Part shown: piece after piece, positions 6,404 to 13,398 of the stretch | Layout: each line of letters begins with the position of its first letter | How positions within the stretch are numbered: position 1 is the stretch's first letter | From: a bacterium | Lineage (GTDB): Bacteria; Armatimonadota; Chthonomonadetes; Chthonomonadales; Chthonomonadaceae | Assembly (NCBI GenBank): GCA_021805405.1 | Contig: JAJZFK010000171.1 | Location: forward strand, 1-13,643 | Length of the DNA stretch: 13,643 nucleotides | Direction of reading: 5' to 3' | Program-made: the position numbers and the translations under genes | Notes under the pieces: model-generated | Seen by the model: only the letters and a program-made list of their open reading frames with translations | The model's database searches: none | What the model was told of the DNA's origin: nothing

Positions 6404-7222
6404 TCATCTCTCTCCTGGTTCCGCAGGGATCCCTCGCGACTTGGACGAAGACCGCCATGCTCTTTCACACCGCAAAATAAACTCACATTTCTCACACAAC
6501 TGTATACGAACAGGCTCACCGAGTGTTATGTCTGTTTCCAAAATATCGTTACCGAGAGCGGAGATTTCGTCCGCGGCGGCTTCAAGTTGACTAGGTGTCA
6601 TCGATGCCGATGCGCTTGTTCCAGTACGCAATGCAACAATTGTCCCGGTGACACCTGTTGCCAGCATAGTGCGCGACGCAAGTAGCATGTAGCAACGCAT
6701 AGCCAAACTATTAAGCACGTCATCAGGTGTAACAGTATCACGGCCGCTCTTATAGTCTACTACCTCAATGCTTCCATCTGGGTGGCGATCTATCCTATCA
6801 ATCCGTCCAGTTAGCTTGAATTTGCCCAAATTTAAAGAAAGGTTGCACTCAACTGCGTCTGTCTCTACTAAATCCGTGCGATTTATAGTGTTTTCGTGAT
6901 AGAGCCGCAGCACAGACGCGGCAAGTTCACGGTATTCGGTTTCCTCGTCGGCAGACTCGTACCCTGCCGTAATCCAGCGGCTGTTTAGGGTGTGGAAGAG
7001 AAACTCAAGCGTGTGGGTACCTGCTGGCCCGTGATAGGCCTGTAAAACCTGGTGGAGAGTTGACCCGAAGCTAAAATACGCGTGCGGTTTCTGATAAAAC
7101 CTGCCTATCCGATCAACGTAAATATATTTGTATTTGGTTCGACAATCAAGGAAGGTGCCTAGCCTGGTCGGGCTAAAGGCGGGAAGTCTGCCCGGTTTGG
7201 AAGTTTCCAATGGTTTATCCAC
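6404..7222 (-). CDS. PD-(D/E)XK (RecB/Cas4/AddB-like) nuclease with four-Cys Fe-S motif
   Basis: This 272-residue protein is a stand-alone member of the RecB nuclease clan. The N-terminus has FSPTRLGTFLDCRTKYKY with Cys27. GSTLHQVLQAYH (His57) is the first catalytic motif, LTGRIDRIDRHPDG supplies Asp142, and EVVDYKSG supplies the Asp156-x-Lys158 pair. The C-terminus has CEKCEFILRC (Cys243, 246, 252; C-x2-C-x5-C), which with Cys27 forms the four-cysteine [4Fe-4S] arrangement known from Cas4 and AddB. The usual QxxxY motif reads AMRCY here (174-178): the Tyr is kept and the Gln is lost. The GTG start at 7222 is the only start codon seen before an upstream in-frame stop, and no ribosome binding site precedes it. 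It leads the panBC operon; no cas genes or addA are nearby. The role is probably DNA repair or processing, but unproven. Confidence 0.85.
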   Translation of the reverse strand: MDKPLETSKPGRLPAFSPTRLGTFLDCRTKYKYIYVDRIGRFYQKPHAYFSFGSTLHQVLQAYHGPAGTHTLEFLFHTLNSRWITAGYESADEETEYRELAASVLRLYHENTINRTDLVETDAVECNLSLNLGKFKLTGRIDRIDRHPDGSIEVVDYKSGRDTVTPDDVLNSLAMRCYMLLASRTMLATGVTGTIVALRTGTSASASMTPSQLEAAADEISALGNDILETDITLGEPVRIQLCEKCEFILRCERAWRSSSKSRGIPAEPGER

Positions 7223-7380
7223 TGTTTGACACGTGCTGGTACGGTGCCAGAAATAATCGTTCTAACCAGCAATCTACTTACACGCGCCTAACCATCCTAT
7301 TGTGTGGCTCGTAAGACTTGGTAGCAGATTAAGCGGGCACCTACGGATGGAGAGCAAACGCGAGGTAGAGAGCGGAAATA

Positions 7381-7452
7381 CTCCCCGCGGTGGACTCGAA
7401 CCACCAACATTTCGGTTAACAGCCGAACGCTCTGCCATTGAGCTAGCGGGGA
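7381..7452 (-). tRNA. tRNA-Asn, anticodon GTT
   Basis: A full cloverleaf is seen on the minus strand: acceptor TCCCCGC/GCGGGGA with discriminator G, D arm GCTC/GAGC, anticodon stem TTCGG/CCGAA with loop CTGTTAA, and T arm GGTGG/CCACC with loop TTCGAGT. The anticodon GTT reads AAC and AAT. CCA is not encoded. The 158 nt between its 3' end and the nuclease gene hold no clear promoter, terminator or ORF, so read-through into the nuclease-panBC operon is possible. Confidence 0.95.
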
Positions 7453-7466
7453 TCACATCGGGAATT

Positions 7467-7495
7467 ATTTTGACATACCCATGGCAGTTTGTCAA
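7467..7495 (-). promoter_or_regulatory. Promoter of tRNA-Asn
   Basis: On the minus strand a perfect TTGACA (7490-7495) has CAAAAT (7467-7472, 4 of 6 consensus) 17 nt downstream. Initiation near 7460 would give a leader of about 8 nt before the mature tRNA. Confidence 0.6.
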
Positions 7496-7557
7496 GGAGC
7501 ATATCGTCATTAGTTACCAATCCTGGGTGAAAATACCAACCTTACAATAAAATGCTC

Positions 7558-7577
7558 GGCTGGTTTCATGACCAGCC
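7558..7577. other. Short perfect hairpin upstream of rimO
   Basis: GGCTGGT (7558-7564) and ACCAGCC (7571-7577) make a 7-bp stem with a 6-nt loop. No T-run follows on the plus strand, and only a weak TTTTATT tail appears further on along the minus strand. It lies in the gap between tRNA-Asn and rimO; its function is unknown. Confidence 0.35.
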
Positions 7578-7621
7578 AGGAGACGTTGTCTCGTCCACCG
7601 TCCTGCCGTTTCGATTTAGGG

Positions 7622-7627
7622 TATAAT
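7622..7627 (+). promoter_or_regulatory. Possible -10 element for rimO
   Basis: TATAAT stands 55 nt before the chosen rimO start. No acceptable -35 is found 16-18 nt upstream, and no extended TGn is present, so this is a suggestion only. Initiation near 7634 would leave all three candidate rimO starts on the transcript. Confidence 0.4.
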
Positions 7628-7676
7628 AGCTTAATCGCAATTCGTGTTATTTTTAGGAATGGGTACCATTGGACGC

Positions 7677-9089
7677 ATGACCATCGAAACGGCATCGGTT
7701 AGCCTCATCAGTCTTGGATGCTCTAAGAATGAGGTCGACAGCGAAGAGATGCTGGGTATTCTAGACCACGAAGGCTATCTCGTCAACCATACAGCGTCAC
7801 CAGCAACTGTTGCGCACGGCACAAAGGTAGTCATCATTAACACGTGTAGTTTTATTGAATCAGCGCGCAAGGAGTCCATTGACACCATAAAGGCTGCCAT
7901 TGAACGGAAAAGACTTGGCGAAATCGATAAAGTAATAGTTACAGGTTGTCTTCCACAGCGATACCGTGACGACCTCGTTGCAGAACTGCCAGAGGTTGAT
8001 GCTTTCCTGGGCACCGGTAACACACACAAGATTTCCAGTGTTGTTCTAGATGCGCTCGCTAATCGCCCTCCTGTAGTAGAAGCAGAGGCCAAGCCGCACC
8101 ATAAGTGGCTGAACGTTCCTACCAGGATACGGAAAGGCACTCCATGGTCTGCCTACCTCAAGATATCGGAGGGCTGCGACCACGCCTGCACGTTCTGTAG
8201 TATCCCTTCCTTCAGGGGCAAGCACGTTAGCAAACCGGAAGACATGATACTTACGGAAGCACGGATGCTCGCGGAGCAGGGTGTTCTTGAACTTAACCTT
8301 ATCGCGCAAGATTCTACCCAATATGGGCACGATCTATATGGGGAATTTCGCCTTGCCAAACTTCTCAAATCGCTGTCGAAGGTGGACGGTATCCAGTGGA
8401 TACGTCTGTTTTACTGTTACCCTTCGCGTGTGAACGATGAGATAATTGATGCGTTGGCTAACACCCCGAAAGTGCTTCCCTATATCGACATGCCCCTGCA
8501 GCATGCAGATAGCGATGTGCTTCGAAGGATGCGCAGGCCGATGAACGCCGAAACATACCTGGCATTGGTGGACAAATTTCGTGCTGCATCACCGCAGGCA
8601 TCCATTCGCACAACATTTATCGTTGGGTTTCCGGGTGAGACCGAAGGGGAGTTTGAGAACCTGCTAACATTCGTGAAGCAGGCCAGGTTTGACCGAGTTG
8701 GTGCATTCACCTATTCTGTCGAAGATGGTACTCCCTCCGCTACCCTTGAAAACCGGGTGGATCCTGCTACCCAGACGATGCGCCGAAACAGACTGATGGA
8801 ACTTCAGCAGGGTATATCGTTAGAGCGGAACCAGGCATGGGTGGGTGAGGAACTAGAGGCCCTTGTTGAGGGGCGCGCACCTCGCGATTTCACCATGGCG
8901 GTAGCGAGAACCTTTCGTGACGCTCCCGAAGTTGATGGTCAGGTCTATGTGCGTACATGTATGGCTCGTCCAGGTTCGTTTGTAAAGGTACGGGTTACGG
9001 AAGCAAGACCCTACGACCTCATCGCAACTCCCGTTAACGCCGCAGATATGCGGCTCGCAATGAAACTAAATCCCGCAACTACGTCGTGA
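7677..9089 (+). CDS. rimO: Ribosomal protein S12 methylthiotransferase RimO
   Basis: RimO is a radical-SAM enzyme that adds a methylthio group to the conserved Asp of ribosomal protein S12. It has two [4Fe-4S] clusters. In the 470-residue form, the N-terminal UPF0004 domain carries SLGCSKNEVDSE (Cys15), IINTCSF (Cys57) and VTGCLPQRY (Cys91). The radical-SAM motif is EGCDHACTFCSIP (Cys167, 171, 174), followed by YIDMPLQHAD and TTFIVGFPGETEGEF, and a C-terminal TRAM-like region. The SLGCSKN-type motif separates it from the tRNA enzyme MiaB. The start is uncertain: GTG 7644, ATG 7659 and ATG 7677 are all in frame and none has a well-spaced ribosome binding site. 7677 was chosen because it places the first motif at the usual distance from the N-terminus. 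The next gene starts 18 nt later. Confidence 0.95.
   Translation: MTIETASVSLISLGCSKNEVDSEEMLGILDHEGYLVNHTASPATVAHGTKVVIINTCSFIESARKESIDTIKAAIERKRLGEIDKVIVTGCLPQRYRDDLVAELPEVDAFLGTGNTHKISSVVLDALANRPPVVEAEAKPHHKWLNVPTRIRKGTPWSAYLKISEGCDHACTFCSIPSFRGKHVSKPEDMILTEARMLAEQGVLELNLIAQDSTQYGHDLYGEFRLAKLLKSLSKVDGIQWIRLFYCYPSRVNDEIIDALANTPKVLPYIDMPLQHADSDVLRRMRRPMNAETYLALVDKFRAASPQASIRTTFIVGFPGETEGEFENLLTFVKQARFDRVGAFTYSVEDGTPSATLENRVDPATQTMRRNRLMELQQGISLERNQAWVGEELEALVEGRAPRDFTMAVARTFRDAPEVDGQVYVRTCMARPGSFVKVRVTEARPYDLIATPVNAADMRLAMKLNPATTS
8782..8810 (+). repeat. 29-bp sequence shared with the downstream 660-residue gene (copy 1, in rimO)
   Basis: GCCGAAACAGA is followed directly by CTGATGGAACTTCAGCAG. 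Both pieces recur exactly at 10801-10838, split there by 9 bp. In rimO the segment encodes RNRLMELQQ in the region between the radical-SAM and TRAM parts. Confidence 0.8.
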
Positions 9090-9107
9090 CGTGCAAGGAG
9101 AATAGAA

Positions 9108-11090
9108 GTGGCAGCAGCCGCAATTAATAACACCTACATTCCCGCAACTGATCTGGAACTCGCCGCGATTCTTGGCGGTGACCTTATCTGCAATGCCATA
9201 CTAAGGACCAGTGCGGACGCAAACCAAGCAGTTTCCGTGCGAGCATCGGAGCTAGCGCGCAGCCTATCAATCGACCTGCTTAAACCCGAACTTGGGGACT
9301 TGGATGCTGCCCCTGCAGTGAGCATCAACGCGGCCATTAAGGCTGCGAGCGACCTCAAGCTTGTCCGTGTCGTTCTGGTCAAAGATCAGCGCCGCTTCAC
9401 TATTGAGTCTGGCCAAGCAGGCAGCCGCACGTCTGCCCGCGACGTACGGTGGACACTCTGGTCGCGCTTCATAGACAAGAACCGGCCGTTTAATAGCAAC
9501 CTGCTTGAGATCTTCAATGCTTTGGGACGACCGGCTACGCCAGCGGAACTGGCAATCGAGCTTGCTGCGGTCTACCAGCGCCCCGCTGAATATTACGAGG
9601 AGCTCCTGCCGCGCCTGGCTACCCCGGGCACATCCCTTTTCTACGCTGCGCCGGGAATTCTAGCCCCTGTTGAGTGGCTACTGAGCACAGAGCTGGTGGG
9701 TTATCATCCTCATGAATATGCTCGCAAGGATTATGAAGCTGACGTTCAGTTTTACAACTTCCTGCGAGATGAAGAGACCTACGATCACTTCGCACTTGCG
9801 GAACAGGTTCAGCTTGGTCTTGATAGCGACAGCATTTCTGCATTCCTAACGGAACTCAAGCGCCCAATAAGCGCAATGGCTTTGCAGTTCATTGCATTCC
9901 ACCGGCTGGGAGAAACGTTCAATGCAAGAGCCTTCTACCAGGCACTGCACGCATCGAAGGCCATAACACTGTCCACCAGGGCGTGGATGAGTACAGAGAC
10001 TGCGCTTCGTCTTGTTGAACTGCTTACCGAAGTTGCAACGCAGGAAGTAGACGATGACGAGGAGGCTAACTCCCAGTTGGCTGCCCTGCCGCTTGAGGTT
10101 GACGACAACCTTATTGCGGAACTTACTGCAGACGTACTGGACGCGGACGACGTGATTGACGTTGTCTCGCTTCTTGACAAAAAGCTCGACATTAATTCTT
10201 CATCACCCACTTACAACGAGGACATATTAAACGTACTGAATGCACTACGACAGCAGGATGACGTAAGTTGGGTGGGTTCCTACCGATTGATCGCGAAGTC
10301 TGCAATACCGGAATACGTCTACTCTGTCCCCGAAATTCTAAGCATTCCCGACTATTCGTTCACCGACCTTGAGGGCAATGAAGTGGATATCGTGCTGGAG
10401 GATGAGGGTCTGGACGGCGGACTGGATCGTGATGTGCGAAACCCGATGGCACAGGACGTTCTGGATGAGGAGCCCGTGGGTGCAAATGACACGAACCCTC
10501 CTTCTACCGCACGTGCAGTCATAAAATATCACCATAAGCAGATCGGCACACTTCCGATGTGCCTTTTCCCCACCAGTTTCTTCCCACAAGAGCCGGAAGT
10601 CCTCAACGTCGATTTCCTTCTGCCCGGTGGTCAAACCGTCTCCGTTTGGGTAAATAATGAGACCAGGTTAATTTACGGCCTGTATGACTGGTACCAGACT
10701 ATTCCCATAGACTCAGGAGCCACGTTCACGCTGGAGCGCATCGCAGAGAGCCGCTATATCGTTCACTATAATGGTGAGAGCGAAATGCCGCTATTCTTCA
10801 GCCGAAACAGAATGAACGAACTGATGGAACTTCAGCAGCGTGCAGAGGATGAGCAGCTGCCAACCTATGAGCTAGTCCGCCAGATAATGGAGCACTACCG
10901 CAAGGGCATCGAGTTCCTTACGCTACATACCGAGGTGAATATCGTTCGGCGTGTACCTCGGCGGCTCACTGCGTCCATACTCTCGGGCTATCACTGCTTC
11001 TATCAGCGAGGTGGTGCCTGGGTGTACGATGCGAAGAAGCTAAGCCAGGGCCTCGATAGAAGTAAACGAAAGTATCTCATCAAGAACTAG
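9108..11090 (+). CDS. Unrecognised 660-residue acidic protein with winged-helix-like repeats
   Basis: I do not recognise this family. The GTG start is firm: AAGGAG lies 7 nt upstream. No signal peptide or membrane segment is seen, so it should be cytoplasmic. Residues about 130-195 (RPATPAELAIEL, then a helix, then FYAAPGILAPVEWLL) and about 250-306 (RPISAMALQFIAF, helix, then TLSTRAWMSTETALRLVELL) look like two copies of one helical unit ending in a beta wing. A third may lie at 370-412. Residues 315-360 are strongly acidic, followed by an acidic linker (about 425-465). Residues 475-545 are beta-rich (LPMCLFPTSFFPQEPEVLNV, VWVNNETRLIYGLYDWY) and recall a B3-like DNA-binding barrel. The C-terminus is basic. 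It is probably cotranscribed with rimO. A nucleic-acid-binding role is inferred from fold resemblance only. Confidence 0.75.
   Translation: MAAAAINNTYIPATDLELAAILGGDLICNAILRTSADANQAVSVRASELARSLSIDLLKPELGDLDAAPAVSINAAIKAASDLKLVRVVLVKDQRRFTIESGQAGSRTSARDVRWTLWSRFIDKNRPFNSNLLEIFNALGRPATPAELAIELAAVYQRPAEYYEELLPRLATPGTSLFYAAPGILAPVEWLLSTELVGYHPHEYARKDYEADVQFYNFLRDEETYDHFALAEQVQLGLDSDSISAFLTELKRPISAMALQFIAFHRLGETFNARAFYQALHASKAITLSTRAWMSTETALRLVELLTEVATQEVDDDEEANSQLAALPLEVDDNLIAELTADVLDADDVIDVVSLLDKKLDINSSSPTYNEDILNVLNALRQQDDVSWVGSYRLIAKSAIPEYVYSVPEILSIPDYSFTDLEGNEVDIVLEDEGLDGGLDRDVRNPMAQDVLDEEPVGANDTNPPSTARAVIKYHHKQIGTLPMCLFPTSFFPQEPEVLNVDFLLPGGQTVSVWVNNETRLIYGLYDWYQTIPIDSGATFTLERIAESRYIVHYNGESEMPLFFSRNRMNELMELQQRAEDEQLPTYELVRQIMEHYRKGIEFLTLHTEVNIVRRVPRRLTASILSGYHCFYQRGGAWVYDAKKLSQGLDRSKRKYLIKN
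10801..10838 (+). repeat. 29-bp sequence shared with rimO, split by 9 bp (copy 2)
   Basis: GCCGAAACAGA (10801-10811) and CTGATGGAACTTCAGCAG (10821-10838) match rimO 8782-8810 exactly, with ATGAACGAA between them. The reading frame is the same, giving RNRMNELMELQQ at residues 566-577. Confidence 0.8.
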
Positions 11091-11098
11091 AAAGGAAT

Positions 11099-11125
11099 GG
11101 GGAGGAGAAGCTGTTCCCCCTCCCC
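11099..11125 (+). promoter_or_regulatory. GC-rich hairpin in front of gltX (terminator or leader structure)
   Basis: GGGGAGG (11099-11105) pairs with CCTCCCC (11119-11125). Inside it GAA (11107-11109) pairs with TTC (11114-11116) around a four-base loop. It begins 9 nt after the upstream stop codon, and TATTTCATCTT follows, a poor U tract. It could be a weak terminator or attenuator for the rimO transcript. The only Shine-Dalgarno-like GGAGG ahead of gltX is inside its 5' arm. Confidence 0.45.
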
Positions 11126-11136
11126 TATTTCATCTT

Positions 11137-12624
11137 ATGCAGGTCCGCGTTCGCTATGCCCCAAGCCCCACCGGTTCCCCCCATGTTGGAAACCTGCGAA
11201 CCGCTATATATAACTGGCTGCTCGTTAAAAAATTGGGTGGCCAGTTTATTGCCCGACTGGAAGATACCGATCGAACGCCTGGCCGCTATATGCCTGAGGG
11301 CATATGGGACATTGAGGAGAGCCTGCGATACCTCGGCACACTGCCGGACGAGTGGTGGGTATCGGGCGGATCCACCGGCCCCTACATTCAGAGTGAACGG
11401 CTGGCTCTTTACCAGGATCACGCCGACAAGCTCATTGCCTCTGGTCATGCTTACCGCTGTTACTGCTCGCGAGAGCGTCTTGAGGCCATGCGGCAGGAGC
11501 AGCAGGCAAAAGGTGTTCCCACAGGCTACGACCGGTGCTGCAGATCGGATGCCGGCCGTGAAGAGATGCGGCAGAGGCGCTTGATTGAACTTGGTAGCGA
11601 GCCGACGTTTGTAGTGCGGCTCGCTATGCCGCTCGACGGCCAAACCGTGGTGCACGACCTCGTAAAGGGCGACATTGTATACGAGAATCGTACCCAGGAC
11701 GACCAGGTATTACTTAAAACAGACGGCTTCCCAACTTACTTCCTGGCGTGTGCAGTCGATGATCACCTTATGGGTGTAACTCATGTCATTCGCGGTGATG
11801 ACTGGTTATCAAGCGCGGCTAAATTCGTCGCGGTAATCAATGCCTTTGGTTGGGATCCACCTGCGCTCGTTCATCCCCCGCTCATTTTAGGGCCTGATCG
11901 TAAAAAGCTAAGTAAACGCCACGGTTCTACGCAATTCACTGAATTTGTAGACCAGGGATACCTGCCAGAGGCATTGCTTAATTTTCTTGTTCTACTGGGG
12001 TGGTCGGCTGGTGATGAAAATCGTGAGCTTTTCAGCCTGCCGGAGCTAATCGAGCGTTTTTCGCTAGAGGGTATTTCCGAGCACCCCGCTATCTTCGATT
12101 ACGAAAAACTCAAGTGGATGAACGGCATGTACATCCGACAGAGCCCTCAGGGAAGAATCATCGGTCTCTGTATGCCGCACCTACAGAAGGCAGGTTTGAT
12201 TGGTACTCCACCCTCTGAAAGCGAAATTGAACTTGCCCGCAAATTCATTCCACTTGAAATTGAGCGGATGAAGGTCTTATCGGAAATTGTCGTTATGGCA
12301 GAACCGTTCTTTAAAGAGTTACACTTTCCTGCTGGCTACGAAGAAAAAGCAGTTACAAAGTGGCTGAAGGTAGAATATATCAAGCCTTTACTGCAGCGAG
12401 AGATTGAAGAGTTTACCAACCTCACCGACTGGACTCCAGAGAATCTCGAAGCGCTCGTTCGTCAAATTGGTGACGATATGGAGCTTAAGTTTGCCGGGGT
12501 AATTCATCCCACGCGCGTAGCAGTTACAGGCAGAACGGTTGGGCCGGGCCTGTTTGAGGCACTTTGGGCGCTTGGTCGCGAAATAACCCTCCAACGCTTG
12601 CAATCCGTTTGTGATGCAGTTTGA
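11137..12624 (+). CDS. gltX: Glutamyl-tRNA synthetase GltX
   Basis: GltX is a cytoplasmic class Ib synthetase that charges tRNA-Glu with glutamate. The 495-residue protein is full length. It opens with VRVRYAPSPTGSPHVGN, holding the HIGH equivalent HVGN at 16-19. It continues with RLEDTDR, a zinc-finger-like region (CYCSRERL at 108-115 and YDRCCR at 131-136), VIRGDDWLSSAAK (more often RGEEW) and the KMSKS equivalent KLSKR at 257-261, then the helical anticodon-binding domain. The ATG at 11137 is fixed by the conserved N-terminus, but no ribosome binding site is seen within 15 nt; a GC-rich hairpin lies just upstream. Whether it also charges tRNA-Gln (non-discriminating type) cannot be told here. 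The amidohydrolase-like pair follows after 33 nt. Confidence 0.97.
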   Translation: MQVRVRYAPSPTGSPHVGNLRTAIYNWLLVKKLGGQFIARLEDTDRTPGRYMPEGIWDIEESLRYLGTLPDEWWVSGGSTGPYIQSERLALYQDHADKLIASGHAYRCYCSRERLEAMRQEQQAKGVPTGYDRCCRSDAGREEMRQRRLIELGSEPTFVVRLAMPLDGQTVVHDLVKGDIVYENRTQDDQVLLKTDGFPTYFLACAVDDHLMGVTHVIRGDDWLSSAAKFVAVINAFGWDPPALVHPPLILGPDRKKLSKRHGSTQFTEFVDQGYLPEALLNFLVLLGWSAGDENRELFSLPELIERFSLEGISEHPAIFDYEKLKWMNGMYIRQSPQGRIIGLCMPHLQKAGLIGTPPSESEIELARKFIPLEIERMKVLSEIVVMAEPFFKELHFPAGYEEKAVTKWLKVEYIKPLLQREIEEFTNLTDWTPENLEALVRQIGDDMELKFAGVIHPTRVAVTGRTVGPGLFEALWALGREITLQRLQSVCDAV

Positions 12625-12657
12625 TATCGGTTTCTTATTTACATCGCGGAGCTACCC

Positions 12658-13386
12658 ATGCACCAGATTATCGATATTAACACACTTTTTGGGTCACTTC
12701 CTGCGCTCAACGCAGATCTGACACTGGATGATCTTCAAACTTTAATGGAGAAGCACTCCATCAGCCGGGCGTGCACTCTCTCAACAGTCGGTATTTTGAT
12801 GGATGCGGGTGTTGGCAACGCTCAAACGCGTGTTACGTGTGGAGATGAAGGAGTGCTTGTACCTGTAGCGACGTGCAGCCCCAATTCATATTTCGGTGAT
12901 CCGTCACCACTGCTTGCAATGAGCGAAGCGGGATTTAAGGCCGTGCGCTTCTTTCCAGATCTTCAGCACTGGCCAGCCGACTACGCTCCATTTGCCGACA
13001 TGCTAGACGTTCTGAACAGCAGCCCCCGTCCGCTGCCTGTTATGGTAGACATACTGACGCCTGGCCAGATGACTAGGCTTGCAAAGGTGGCGGGCAGCTA
13101 CAAGGGAGCTGTCATTCTTGCTCACGTTACGCCCGGCCTGCTTGCGGAGGCTGCTGCTGTCCTTCGGCACCACAACGGCTGGATGATTGAAACCTCGCAC
13201 ATTCTTGCACCGGGCAGTATCGGCTACCTTGCAGGCATGGTAGGTGACGAGCGACTGCTTTTTGGCAGTGGTGCTCCCCTGCGCTCGGTTGCGGGCACCC
13301 TCCAGACACTTCAATACTCTGGGCTTCCCGATGCCTCGCTGGAACGCGTACTTGGCGGAAATGCTGCCCGACTGCTGGGCTTTTAG
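12658..13386 (+). CDS. Amidohydrolase-like TIM-barrel protein lacking canonical metal ligands
   Basis: This 242-residue protein resembles the amidohydrolase-2 (Cys-/TatD-like metal hydrolase) group in outline. The N-terminus is IIDINTLFG, a family strand that normally carries a metal-binding HxH. Mid-protein strands read GFKAVRFFPD and GAVILAHVTPG, then GWMIETSHI, and the C-terminal end is LLFGSGAP ... LERVLGGNAARLLGF, very like the family's FGSDxP ... GNAxRLL ending. The HxH is absent and the usual Asp of GSD is Gly, so a normal metallohydrolase activity is doubtful. GGAG lies 6 nt before the ATG. Its stop overlaps the ribosome binding site of the next gene, a paralog, so the two are coupled. 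The substrate is unknown. Confidence 0.7.
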   Translation: MHQIIDINTLFGSLPALNADLTLDDLQTLMEKHSISRACTLSTVGILMDAGVGNAQTRVTCGDEGVLVPVATCSPNSYFGDPSPLLAMSEAGFKAVRFFPDLQHWPADYAPFADMLDVLNSSPRPLPVMVDILTPGQMTRLAKVAGSYKGAVILAHVTPGLLAEAAAVLRHHNGWMIETSHILAPGSIGYLAGMVGDERLLFGSGAPLRSVAGTLQTLQYSGLPDASLERVLGGNAARLLGF

Positions 13387-13398
13387 GAGAACCCGAAG

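Noticed and set aside
7274..7510. Open frame on the minus strand across tRNA-Asn
   Set aside because: Its peptide (SSMAERSAVNRN and onward) is the well-known spurious translation of a tRNA gene; the tRNA explains the sequence.
9935..10210. Minus-strand Ser/Thr-rich frame inside the 660-residue gene
   Set aside because: Its composition is the complement of the acidic stretch on the plus strand; there is no start signal or family similarity.
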